Assembly (NCBI GenBank): GCA_017626055.1
Contig: JAGAJM010000004.1
Span: forward strand, 248,001 to 312,000
From: a bacterium
GTDB taxonomy: Bacteria > Cyanobacteriota > Vampirovibrionia > Gastranaerophilales > Gastranaerophilaceae
Direction of reading: 5' to 3'
Length of the DNA stretch: 64,000 nucleotides
Part shown: piece after piece, positions 24,864-33,900 of the stretch
How positions within the stretch are numbered: the stretch's first letter is position 1
Layout of the letters: every line of letters begins with the position of its first letter
Notes under the pieces: model-generated
Told to the model about the DNA's origin: nothing
Databases searched by the model: none
Seen by the model: only the letters and a program-made list of their open reading frames with translations
Translations under genes and position numbers: made by a program

Positions 24864-26909
24864 ATGTCATTAAAACCAATTATACCAAGTATAGACTCAA
24901 ATAATAAAAAAGTGCCACAACAGAATAAAGTTCAAACCCCAGTATTGGCACAATATACTCAAGTATCTTCATCAGTACCAACAACAACTGTGTCGTTTAC
25001 TGGTGCAGGTGGATTTAACCCAATTGTTTCATTGATGGATTTCATTGAAGCTGGTGGTTATGCTGCTTCATTTATCATTCAAGATGGTATTGGTTTTATC
25101 GCTCCACGTGTTGGTAAAGGTTTATTGCGTGGTGGCGAAGAGAAAAAAGATGAAAATGGTAACGTTATTTTAGATAAAAATGGCGAACCAAAACGTAATT
25201 TAAACTGGGCATATGCTCGAAAAGAAGGTATTCGTGAGATTGTTACTGGACCAAGTGCTTTCTTGATTCCTATGGCAATGTTGCATTTCATCAATAAATA
25301 TGCAGGAACAGGTAATAACGTTAAATTGAATTATATTGATGGTTTCCAAAAACCATTCACAGCATTTGTTCAAAATAATTTGTCAGAAGTAATGTCAGGT
25401 ACAACTTCAAAACAATCATTCTATCAAAGTGTATTTGAAGATGTAATTGAACGTAGTGTAAATGGTCAACTTCCAGATGCTGAAAAAATGTCAGCTGAAG
25501 AAATTAAACGTTTAGCTACTGAATTTGCAGAAAAACAAATTAAAGTTGAAAATATCAACGCTGATAAATCATTGAAGAAAAAAGCACGTGCAGCTAAATT
25601 GGCTGAAGTTGGTTCAGTTGAAGATGACTTTATGAAGTTAATGAAGAAAAGAGTTGGTGGAACAGTTAACGAAATGGCTGCTCATTACTCAGCTTCAAAT
25701 GGTACAGTTAAGGCTGGCGGTATTGGTGAATTATTAAAAGCTATGAAAGATTACTTCGGTGATGCAGTTAATAGCACTAAAAAAGTGTTAACAGAAGGTG
25801 TTTCATCTGATCAAGTTGAAACTATTGTTAAAAACTTCACTAACAAAAGAATGGGTTCAAGAGTTCTTACTAATTTAGGTATTTTCGGAACTGTTGCATT
25901 GTTCTATACTCAAATCCCTAAATTATATAACTGGGGCTTGAAGGGTAACCCTGCTTTAGCTGGTAATACTGAAGTTCAAGCAGATAAACCTGAAGATAAA
26001 ACATCTAAAAAAGATGTATCATTTACTGGTATGGGAACAGTTTTAGAAAAAACTGGTAATAAATTCTTTAATGGTAAATGGGCAAAAGGCGTTTCTGATA
26101 TGTTCGAATTGAATGGACCAATTATTTCTGGTACTGCAATGCCTGTCTTGTTATACGGATTCTGTATTCCACCAAGACTTGTTCAAGCACAAGATAAATA
26201 TGATTACCAAGAAATCATGGTTCGTGATATGACTGCGTTCACAGCATTGTTATTTGGAGCTAAAGCTCTTGCAAGATTGTTCTCAGATGGCTTTACTAAG
26301 TTAACTGGTCTTGCATTGAATAACAAAAATATGGAAGGCAGAAACGTATTCCAAAAAGTTATCGATTACTTGAATCCAAACGATACAAGACACTCTGTAT
26401 TGTCAAGTAAACAACTTGATTCTAAATATACAAATATCGATGAATACAGAAATGGTGTTTCTGGATTTATGGAATTCATCGAAGGTAGTGGCGGTAATGT
26501 GAAGAAAGCGTTCTCCCGTGATAAAGATGTACAAGCTGCTGTTGATGGCATCTTGAAGAAATTCAATGGTAAGTCATTCAAAGACGCTACTGTGGATGAA
26601 ATCAAAGCTGCATTAAAATCAGCTGATTCAGCTAAAGATGAATTGATTGAAAACTTCTATAAGCTATTCAAAGGTGATAACGGCTTGTTAAGAGCAGCTA
26701 AAACTTGCAACAGTACATTTGGATTCTTATCAACATTAGTTCTTGTTCCTGGTTTGATTATCTGGTTAACTGATGTATGTCAAAAAATGACAGAAAAACG
26801 CTTGGCAGAAGAATCTGCAGCAAAAAAACAAGCAGTGCCAGTAGCAGCTCCAGCAATGCATACTAATGCCCCAACAATGGCAGGATTTATTGCTCAAGGT
26901 GCGAAGTAA
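24864..26909 (+). CDS. Large FT-motif protein of unknown function, probably membrane associated
   Basis: A 681-residue protein that I cannot match to a family. A low-complexity N-terminus of about 40 residues leads to VSFTGAGGF (residues 43-51); the same motif returns as VSFTGMG near residue 387. Hydrophobic stretches lie around residues 55-75, 130-150, 335-352, near 430-445 and at 620-640 (STLVLVPGLIIWLTD), so it may cross the membrane several times. Between them are Lys-rich helical segments. The C-terminal 40 residues are Ala/Pro-rich. It has a TAGGGA ribosome site, is monocistronic, and ends at a strong terminator. Codon use resembles the ribosomal proteins, so it may be highly expressed. 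Confidence 0.75.
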   Translation: MSLKPIIPSIDSNNKKVPQQNKVQTPVLAQYTQVSSSVPTTTVSFTGAGGFNPIVSLMDFIEAGGYAASFIIQDGIGFIAPRVGKGLLRGGEEKKDENGNVILDKNGEPKRNLNWAYARKEGIREIVTGPSAFLIPMAMLHFINKYAGTGNNVKLNYIDGFQKPFTAFVQNNLSEVMSGTTSKQSFYQSVFEDVIERSVNGQLPDAEKMSAEEIKRLATEFAEKQIKVENINADKSLKKKARAAKLAEVGSVEDDFMKLMKKRVGGTVNEMAAHYSASNGTVKAGGIGELLKAMKDYFGDAVNSTKKVLTEGVSSDQVETIVKNFTNKRMGSRVLTNLGIFGTVALFYTQIPKLYNWGLKGNPALAGNTEVQADKPEDKTSKKDVSFTGMGTVLEKTGNKFFNGKWAKGVSDMFELNGPIISGTAMPVLLYGFCIPPRLVQAQDKYDYQEIMVRDMTAFTALLFGAKALARLFSDGFTKLTGLALNNKNMEGRNVFQKVIDYLNPNDTRHSVLSSKQLDSKYTNIDEYRNGVSGFMEFIEGSGGNVKKAFSRDKDVQAAVDGILKKFNGKSFKDATVDEIKAALKSADSAKDELIENFYKLFKGDNGLLRAAKTCNSTFGFLSTLVLVPGLIIWLTDVCQKMTEKRLAEESAAKKQAVPVAAPAMHTNAPTMAGFIAQGAK

Positions 26910-26924
26910 AAATTTAAACAAACT

Positions 26925-26958
26925 AAAAAAGGCTTACTCATCTGAGTAAGCCTTTTTT
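26925..26958. terminator. Bidirectional terminator
   Basis: A 16-bp complementary pair of arms (26925-26940 with 26943-26958) reading AAAAAAGGCTTACTCA and its complement, ending in T runs on both strands. It lies between the FT-motif gene and the convergent DUF1858 gene. Confidence 0.9.
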
Positions 26959-26971
26959 ATCGAAAAATTTA

Positions 26972-27184
26972 TTAACCTTCAACCGCTTCAATTAAAGCGT
27001 TGATATCAGCTACCATTTCATCTGGATCGTATCCATGAACTTTAGCACCTGCTTCTAAGTTTTCGTATCTAGCAGCGGCACAACCAAGACAACCTAAGCC
27101 GTATCTGTGGAAAACTTCGATAGCTTCTGGGTGTTTTTGTGCGATTTCTAGGATGTTCATATCTTTTGTAACTTTTTCTGCCAT
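26972..27184 (-). CDS. DUF1858 domain protein
   Basis: A 70-residue protein that consists only of the DUF1858 domain found at the N-terminus of ScdA/Ric-type iron-sulfur repair proteins and alone in anaerobes. VTKDMNILEIAQKHPEAIEVFHRYGLGC is not quoted in full here, but the key residues are the ILEIAQKHP helix and the CLGCAAA motif near residues 33-39, a probable redox or cluster-binding pair of cysteines. The ATG has a GGAGAT ribosome site. It stands alone. Confidence 0.85.
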   Translation of the reverse strand: MAEKVTKDMNILEIAQKHPEAIEVFHRYGLGCLGCAAARYENLEAGAKVHGYDPDEMVADINALIEAVEG

Positions 27185-27256
27185 AATATAATCTCCTTTG
27201 ACTTTTTTCTAAATTTCCTTAAAAACATTATACACAAAAAAAGAAGGATGTGTATT

Positions 27257-27418
27257 ATGGAATTGATTAAATTTTTTTTCAAAGATGAAGTCCCAGCAGT
27301 TGGTTTAACGAAGTTTAAAGATAAGAAAGATTACGCTCCGACTTATAAAATCCCAACTATAAATTTTAATAAGCAAATTTTCAAACCGAATTATAAAAAT
27401 AATTTCTTTTTAATGTAG
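27257..27418 (+). CDS. Small hypothetical protein (53 residues)
   Basis: An ATG at 27257, preceded by an AAGAAGGATG purine-rich site, opens a 53-residue frame that ends with TAG at 27416. The product begins MELIKFFFKDE, is rich in Lys and Phe, and has a Tyr-Ala-Pro-Thr-Tyr segment in the middle. There is no membrane segment. It lies between two other small genes. I cannot tell whether it is translated; the ribosome site and the absence of a longer competing frame are the only support. Confidence 0.4.
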   Translation: MELIKFFFKDEVPAVGLTKFKDKKDYAPTYKIPTINFNKQIFKPNYKNNFFLM

Positions 27419-27511
27419 TTTGTAACAGAATGTTACAAGTATATAAAAAGCTAGACAATTTTTTCCTAAAATTATACTTTATTTATATATAGGGAAAAAT
27501 TGGGGACAACT

Positions 27512-27754
27512 ATGGCAGTTACATTTGGTAATTTATTAACTGGATATGTACATACAGGGGCGGTTTCAACACCTGTCATTCGTCCTTCTGTAAATACTGA
27601 ATTTAAAAAAGCTGCTTATACTGCAATTCCATACGAAAGAGCTCCTCAGCAAGGTGATACAGTTCCAACTGTTGATAAGAATGGTCAGCCTCTATTACCT
27701 GGATACGAGCCAGCTGGTAGAGTTTTTGATAGTAATAAATGGCTTGGAATTTAA
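27512..27754 (+). CDS. Small FG-motif protein
   Basis: An 80-residue protein starting at the ATG at 27512, which lies 6 nt after TTGGGGA. A TTG at 27500 in the same frame would destroy that spacing. It begins MAVTFGNLLTG, so the Phe-Gly motif seen in other proteins of the window is at residues 5-6. The remainder is Pro- and Gly-rich and probably extended: TPVIRPS, YERAPQQGD and LPGYEPAGR. A TATACT-like -10 (near 27474) and an upstream A/T tract suggest its own promoter. Function unknown. Confidence 0.65.
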   Translation: MAVTFGNLLTGYVHTGAVSTPVIRPSVNTEFKKAAYTAIPYERAPQQGDTVPTVDKNGQPLLPGYEPAGRVFDSNKWLGI

Positions 27755-27860
27755 TCCTTTTATAAGTTTTTGTACGATTTTGTAACCAAAGTTTTTGCAT
27801 TTTGGCTTTCTCTGTAATAAAATTTTCTTGGAAATTCATTGACAAGAAAGTGTATTTATT

Positions 27861-28832
27861 ATGCTAAAAGATTTATTAGAATCAAAAAAGTGTTTTAAAC
27901 TTGTGTGTGGTGCAGGTAATGAGGATGCTATTGAAGTTGAAAAACTTGTTACTATATATTCAAAAGCGGGTTGTAATTTCTTTGACGTGTGCGCAAAACC
28001 TCAAATTGTGGATGCTGCAAAAAGAGGGATTGCAAACGCAGGGATATCAGAAGATAGATACTTGTGTGTAAGTGTTGGGATTGATGGTGATCCACATATT
28101 ACTAAGGCTATTATCGATCAAGAAAAATGTGTCAAATGTGGTAAATGTAAAATTACTTGTCCACATGATGCCATAATTGAGCTTGATAAGTACAAAGTAA
28201 AAAAAGAAAGATGTATTGGTTGTACATTGTGCGCCAAAAACTGTCCTAAAAATGCGATTTCTATGGAATCTCAATTGATGGATTATAAAGATGCATTGCC
28301 AAAGTTAATAGAAAAAGGAATTGATTGTATTGAATTTCACGCAATTTCTGATGATGAATTTGAAGTTGCTGAAAAATGGGAAATCATAAATGAACTCTTT
28401 GATGGAATGTTGTGTATTTCATTAGATAGATCAGGTTTAGGTGATAAAAAACTTTTAGCAAGAGTGGAAAGAATGTTAAAGGATCGTGAACCATATTCAA
28501 CAATTATTCAAGCTGATGGGGTTGCAATGAGTGGTAATGATGATGAATACGGCACAACGTTACAAGCTGTTGCAACTGCTCAACTATTCCAAAATGCTAA
28601 ACTACCATTATATATTATGATGTCTGGTGGTACAAATACAAAATCAACAGAACTTGCAAAACTTTGTGGGGTACGTCCTCACTGTTTGGCGGTTGGGTCT
28701 TATGCCAGAAAAATTGTTAAAGAATATCTGATGTTGGATGATATTTTAACAAATGAGGTAAAGATGGCTGAAGCCGTATCGATTGCAAAATCATTAATTG
28801 ATATATCTTTGGAGAATATGAAAGATGATTAG
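27861..28832 (+). CDS. LdpA-like iron-sulfur protein (cyanobacterial light-dependent period protein family)
   Basis: A 323-residue protein. The N-terminus FKLVCGAGNEDAIEVEKL, then a TIM-barrel-like AGCNFFDVCAKPQIV segment, is like the opening of cyanobacterial LdpA. Two [4Fe-4S] motifs follow: CVKCGKCKITCP (about residues 90-101) and CIGCTLCAKNCP (about 118-129). The C-terminal 180 residues include ADGVAMSGNDDEYGT and MSGGTNTKSTELA, matching the LdpA C-terminal domain as I recall it. In cyanobacteria LdpA senses redox and tunes the circadian clock. This organism is probably non-photosynthetic, so the role here would be a different redox function. Its last 8 nt overlap the HAD gene. Confidence 0.72.
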   Translation: MLKDLLESKKCFKLVCGAGNEDAIEVEKLVTIYSKAGCNFFDVCAKPQIVDAAKRGIANAGISEDRYLCVSVGIDGDPHITKAIIDQEKCVKCGKCKITCPHDAIIELDKYKVKKERCIGCTLCAKNCPKNAISMESQLMDYKDALPKLIEKGIDCIEFHAISDDEFEVAEKWEIINELFDGMLCISLDRSGLGDKKLLARVERMLKDREPYSTIIQADGVAMSGNDDEYGTTLQAVATAQLFQNAKLPLYIMMSGGTNTKSTELAKLCGVRPHCLAVGSYARKIVKEYLMLDDILTNEVKMAEAVSIAKSLIDISLENMKDD

Positions 28833-29580
28833 TCTGAAAACTAAAAATTGGCAAATTGACGATATCAAAACTGTTTTACTCGATAAAGATGGCACGTTTA
28901 TTGATTTGCATTATTTTTGGGGCAAAATGACAGAACTCAGAGTTAAAGAAATTATCAAACGATTCAATCTTGAAGCTGGTAATTTTAGAAAACTTTGCTT
29001 GCACTTAGGGTATGATATAAATACTGGAAAGATGCTATCTAATGGGATTACAGCACTTTATTCCCGATCAAAAATTATTGAGATATTTAGGGGGAATTTA
29101 GAAGAATTTGATGTTTTTACAACTGATGAAGAATTGGCTGAAATTTTTGATTATGTAAGTGAAATTTTTTATCAAGATATGGTGAAATATACAAAACCGA
29201 TAGAGTCTGCGGTTGAGTTTATTAAGGTTTTATCTCAAAAAGGGGTGAAACTTGGGGTTGTAACTTCTGATTCTGTTGTATCTACTGAATTAACTTTGAA
29301 AAACTTTGGTTGGGAAGATTTGTTTGAAGTTGTTGTTGGTAGAGAAACTTCAAATGAAACCAAAGAAAGTGGAGCTTTAACTAAAATTGCGTTAGAAAAG
29401 TTGGGTGCAAATCCTCAAGCAACGATTATGATTGGGGATGCACCAATGGATTATATTTCAGCAAAAAATGCAGGAATTGAAAACACAATTCTTGTTGCAA
29501 CAGGTCAAATCAGGGCAGAAGAACTGCAACAAACGTCAAGCTTTGTTGTTGGTAGTTTATCTGAGATAGAAATAGTTTAA
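28825..29580 (+). CDS. HAD-superfamily hydrolase (phosphatase-like)
   Basis: A 251-residue HAD hydrolase. Motif I is LLDKDGTFID near residue 19 (the usual DxDGT with the nucleophile Asp and Lys in place of the common second position), motif II is VTSDS near residue 149, and motif IV is MIGDAPMDYISAKNAG near residue 211. A helical cap lies between motifs I and II, as in phosphoglycolate-phosphatase-like enzymes. The substrate cannot be inferred. It overlaps the LdpA-like gene by 8 nt, so the two are cotranslated. It ends directly against the convergent bifunctional-nuclease gene. Confidence 0.85.
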   Translation: MISLKTKNWQIDDIKTVLLDKDGTFIDLHYFWGKMTELRVKEIIKRFNLEAGNFRKLCLHLGYDINTGKMLSNGITALYSRSKIIEIFRGNLEEFDVFTTDEELAEIFDYVSEIFYQDMVKYTKPIESAVEFIKVLSQKGVKLGVVTSDSVVSTELTLKNFGWEDLFEVVVGRETSNETKESGALTKIALEKLGANPQATIMIGDAPMDYISAKNAGIENTILVATGQIRAEELQQTSSFVVGSLSEIEIV

Positions 29581-30096
29581 TTATTGATCGCTTTCGTGAT
29601 GGTCGCTATCTTTCATCAAGCGAGCAAAGTCTGAAGGTTTGATACTTTGAACGAAGTTTTTAAATTCTTCAGCTTCTTCAGCGTCTTTAGCACTATCAGT
29701 TGAAACAGAACCATTTGAAAGAACATTAGCAGTTACATAGATTGGAGCTTCAATTCTGATTGCAACAGCAATAGCATCAGATGGACGAGAATCAATTTCG
29801 ATTTCGTTACCTTCTTTATCTTCAAGGAAAATTGTTGCGAAATAGGTTTCTTTTTCAACGTCATTGATTTCAACTTTGGTTAGTTTGTAACCTGTTTTTT
29901 CAATGATAGAAATGATAAGGTCGTGAGTCATAGGACGAGTTACAGAAAGATTTTCAATTTTTCTGATGATAGAACTAGCTTCAGCAGAACCAATCCAAAT
30001 TGGAAGAGCTCGTCTGTTGTCGATATCGTGAAGAACAACGATAGGCGAACCTGTTCTAGTGTCTAATGCAATACCCATAACTTTCATTTCAATCAT
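29581..30096 (-). CDS. Bifunctional nuclease (DUF151/BFN) family protein
   Basis: A 171-residue protein beginning MIEMKVMGIALD. The core RALPIWIGSAEASSI, MTHDLI and DSRPSDAIAVAIR match the BFN/DUF151 family, known from plants and bacteria and common in Thermotoga, actinobacteria and cyanobacteria. A proposed C-terminal UVR-like segment is missing; instead there is an acidic tail. The frame is open upstream to 30159, but GAGAGG lies 6 nt before the ATG at 30096, so I use that start. Members are proposed to act as RNA/DNA nucleases; the biological substrate is not known. Confidence 0.85.
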   Translation of the reverse strand: MIEMKVMGIALDTRTGSPIVVLHDIDNRRALPIWIGSAEASSIIRKIENLSVTRPMTHDLIISIIEKTGYKLTKVEINDVEKETYFATIFLEDKEGNEIEIDSRPSDAIAVAIRIEAPIYVTANVLSNGSVSTDSAKDAEEAEEFKNFVQSIKPSDFARLMKDSDHHESDQ

Positions 30097-30218
30097 AATA
30101 TACCTCTCTTGTTTAGTAATATTATACTTACAAAAAATTTTTTTTAAATAGCTTTTCAAAAAAAGATGTTTATGATATAGTGGATTATGTAATCGAATAG
30201 AGGTTACAGTCGCCGAAT

Positions 30219-30307
30219 GGAGAAATGGCCGAGTGGCTTAAGGCGGCACCCTGCTAAGGTGTTGTATGGGGTTACCTGTACCGTGGGTTCAAATCCCACT
30301 TTCTCCG
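30219..30307 (+). tRNA. tRNA-Ser (anticodon GCU)
   Basis: An 89-nt class II tRNA. The acceptor GGAGAAA (30219-30225) pairs with TTTCTCC (30300-30306), followed by discriminator G. The anticodon loop contains GCT at 30253-30255. A long variable arm follows, and the T loop reads GGTTCAAATCC. No CCA is encoded, consistent with the cca gene at 1561. It lies at the edge of the accessory island that begins at 30481. I did not find a copy of its 3' end on the island's far side. Confidence 0.95.
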
Positions 30308-30350
30308 AATTTAAGTCGAAACTTAGAGAATAAGTGAAGATAGAATTTAC

Positions 30351-30377
30351 AAAAACCGCCTCAATAGGGCGGTTTTT
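30351..30377. terminator. Bidirectional terminator between tRNA-Ser and the island
   Basis: AAAAACCGCC (30351-30360) pairs with GGCGGTTTTT (30368-30377) around a short loop. It ends the tRNA transcript and the convergent coiled-coil gene transcript. Confidence 0.85.
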
Positions 30378-30480
30378 AGCATGTGATTTTATTTAGAGAA
30401 TTTTTATTGCTAAATTTTGGTTTATTTTTATCAAATATTCTTCAAAATTCTCTTTTTCAAATTTTCAATGTGCAGATTAT

Positions 30481-30954
30481 TTATACAAAGAAAAATTTAT
30501 AAGTAATAATCCCCAATATTAGTATATTTATAATTGATATTATAATTAACCATATTTTTACATTTGAAAGAGTATTCGTGATTTCTTCTAATTTGTGTGA
30601 AATTGTTTTGACTATTTGCAAATTTTGGACTTCAAGTTCTTTTATTAATTTATTTTCGGTTTTTTCTAAGTTCTTTTTATTTTTATCTTCAATATCAATT
30701 AACTGTTCTGGAAATTTTAATGCTGTTTCTTTTAATTCAATAATGTTTGTTCGAATTGAGTTATTTAAATCTGAAAATTCTTCATTGTATTCATTCAAAT
30801 GATTTATATTTTCTTTAAATGCATCATTTATTTCCAAATGTTTTTTTCCAATTGTTCTAAGAGTTTGAAAAATCTCAGAAATTTTACCGATTGAATTAGC
30901 ACTTGTTTTTAGTTTTTCAATTTCTTGTAATAAGCTATCATTGTAGTTTTCCAT
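30481..30954 (-). CDS. Coiled-coil protein with C-terminal membrane anchor, partner of the RecQ-DUF559 gene
   Basis: A 157-residue protein. Residues 1-130 are one long, highly charged helix with heptad-like spacing (LLQEIEKLKTSAN, LNNSIRTNIIELK, NLEKTENKLIKEL). Residues 134-156 are a single hydrophobic segment rich in Ile at the very C-terminus, so it is probably tail-anchored with the coiled coil in the cytoplasm. It starts 7 nt after the TGA of the RecQ-like gene and its GAGGT ribosome site overlaps that stop region, so translation is coupled. It matches no defence component I know. It could tether the helicase or act as a membrane effector; that is inference. Confidence 0.8.
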   Translation of the reverse strand: MENYNDSLLQEIEKLKTSANSIGKISEIFQTLRTIGKKHLEINDAFKENINHLNEYNEEFSDLNNSIRTNIIELKETALKFPEQLIDIEDKNKKNLEKTENKLIKELEVQNLQIVKTISHKLEEITNTLSNVKIWLIIISIINILILGIITYKFFFV

Positions 30955-30961
30955 ATTTACC

Positions 30962-33900
30962 TCATTTCAAAATATTTTCTATTATATTGTTAATTGATTT
31001 ATTTGCATAACTCATTAATAAATAATTTGTATATGAGTCGTTTAAAAATTTATTTATTGTAATAATATATTTATTCTTATCAAAGTATTTAAAGATACAT
31101 TTTGCAAGTAAAACTCTATTTTTATCACTTTGTTGTATCTTGCCAATTTTTAAAATATTTATGATTATTGCTTGTTTTAGGCTTTCATTTTCAATTTTAG
31201 AGATTTGATTTAATGCTTTTTCAAATCTTGTTTGACCATCTGAATCTTTAAATTCATCTAATAAGTATCTTGCCAAGCCAGATACCAAATTTAGGGCTGT
31301 ATTATTAGGAAATTCCTCTAATAGACGCATTAATATATTTTTTAATTCAATAATTCCATCATCATTTTTTAATTTTTCGGTTATTCTATTAGATGAATCA
31401 TATATGTAAAATAATTCAAATGCTTTTCCGAGTTCGAAAGGATGTTCAGATAAATATACTAATTTATGAGTTGCTTCATTTACAGTGAAATAACTCTCTA
31501 TGTTTTTTTTGAATTTCGCTGATACTAATTTTTCATCAACACCATCTGAAATTTCTAAAATATATTTATCACAGGCCTCATAAACATTTTTTAATGATTG
31601 CCTACGGTATCCAACAAATTTGTCAAAACTCCATTCAAGAAGAATTTTTATGTACTTATCAAGTTCTGAAATATTTTCATGCATTATTGACTTGTATTGT
31701 TTATATTCATCATTTGTTTCTATGTTTTCAAATGAAAAATCTTTGTCATATTTAGAAATTTGTTTTTGGCATGCAAGTCTAATATTTTCAATTTTAATAT
31801 TATCTTTGAAATCGGTTTCCAAATTTTCAGAATTATAATCTATTGTCCAATCTGTTATAATTCCAAGTTGGTATAATCTGTACAATATTTTTTCAATATA
31901 TTTAATATCTGTTTTGAGAAATTCACTTTTGGGCAAATTCCTGCAATTAATATTTTTAGATATAGATGAACTTAATTCATAATATATATTTTTAATTTCT
32001 TGTAATTGTTTATCAATAGGAGTAAAATTGTCTTGTAAAAAATATAATTGTCTTTTTACATCTTGATTTAAGAGGTTTTTACTTTCTGATAGTTTTAATA
32101 ACTCTATTCTAGAAGTATTTAAATCCCAAACTTTTTCGAGTTGTGTTTTATCTGTTTCTTTTGAAAATAGAATATAGCATTTTGCTTTATTTTGAATAAA
32201 TAATCTTTTTGCTCGTCCAGCCCTTCCAGCTTCTTGGTACAAAGACTCTAGGGAACCAGGAATTCCATAATGGAAGGTATATTTTATGTTTCCTTTATTT
32301 ACCCCCATTCCAAAAGACTTCGTTGCAATTAAAATTTTAAATTCATTATTTTTAAATCCATTTTGCACATTTTCTTTCTGGTGATTAGAAATTTTACCTG
32401 AATAATATTTTATATCTGTGTCAGAAAATTGAATATTTAAATCATTGCTAATTTTTGCACATCCGAATTTGCTATCTTCTGAAGCGTATGGTGTAAAAAC
32501 TATTGTTGCAAAATTTTCATTTGAATCTATTATACTTTTTAATTTTTCTTGTAGCGTCTTGAAAGTTTTATTTGTTGCATCAATTACAAAAAATTCTAAT
32601 TCTTCTCTCGCATAGTTAATGGGAGTTTTTACATTTTCATCATTTGTAATGTTAAATGCCAATTTTAAATCTTTTAGTACTGATAATGATGCTGTTGCGG
32701 TAAGTGCAATCAGTGAAATATCAGCATTACAATGTGTTCGGATAGTATTCACTAAGGTAAGATATGATGTTCTAAAATCATGCCCCCATTCTGATAAACA
32801 ATGAGCTTCATCAACAACAGCATAAGCGATTTTGGGAAGTTTTTTTAACTTTGTTCTAAATTTTTTATCTTGAAATCTTTCAGGTGATATAAAAATAAAA
32901 AAGCATTTTTTATTTGAAAAATCTTCTAAAACTTCAGATTTTTCAATTGTATTTTTATTACTGTTTATACTTTCTGTTCTCGAAAAATAAAAGTTGTTAA
33001 GTTCTGTTATTTGATCATCCATTAAAGATATAATCGGAGAAATAATAAAACTTGGTGCTGGTTGAAGAATGCCTGCCAATTGATAGCATATAGATTTTCC
33101 AGAACCAGTTGGTAATAATCCAATTGTATCTTTTCTGGATAAAACATTTTTGATTATTTCTAGTTGCCCTTCTCTGAATGCCAAAGATTTAAAATCTAAA
33201 GTTTCATCTGTTTGTAAAAATAAATTCCAGAGAAGATATTTAAGAATTTTATTCTTTGTAGATTTTGTTTTTTTATCATTAAAGTTATATTTAATAAGAT
33301 TGGCAATTTCAACTTGATAGTAATCAACTTGTTTTATTGCATAGCTATCAAGTGTTGTTGAATTACAACTTTTAAATTGTTTATACGTATCAATATAATC
33401 TGTTCTTATAAAATAAATATTTGGATATCTTTGATTAATATCAGAATATCTTTTCAATAAGCTAAAATCTATTTTGACATTTCGTTCTCTTGAAAATTGT
33501 TCTAAAGTTCGAATTTTTGTAATTTTTACTTTGGGTTTTATAAATTCTATATCTTGTAACTTAAATAAACAAGCAAACCAAATAAATAAATCCGATATTG
33601 CTAATTTAAGTAATCTTTCTGTGTTCTCATCATTATCAAATAATTCAAATTCCCAAGTTTTGTTTTCAAAAGAAATTTTATTATACTTTAATAGTTCAAG
33701 TATAAAGATTTGATAACGCATTATTATTGTTGATTCAAATATAGGATTAGATAAATCATAGATTTCATTGAATGCATCTTTATACAGTGTTAATATTTTA
33801 TGCTTAGAAATATATTCTCTAAGTTCTTTTTTTACTGTTTCAAATGATTTACTTTTAATTTCATCTGTCGTTAATCTGACTGTTTTAATCCCATGATCGT

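Noticed and set aside
30219-30307. tRNA-Ser as phage-type attachment site
   Set aside because: I looked for a second copy of the tRNA 3' end around 38.9-40.5 kb and for an integrase, and found neither, so no attL/attR call is made.
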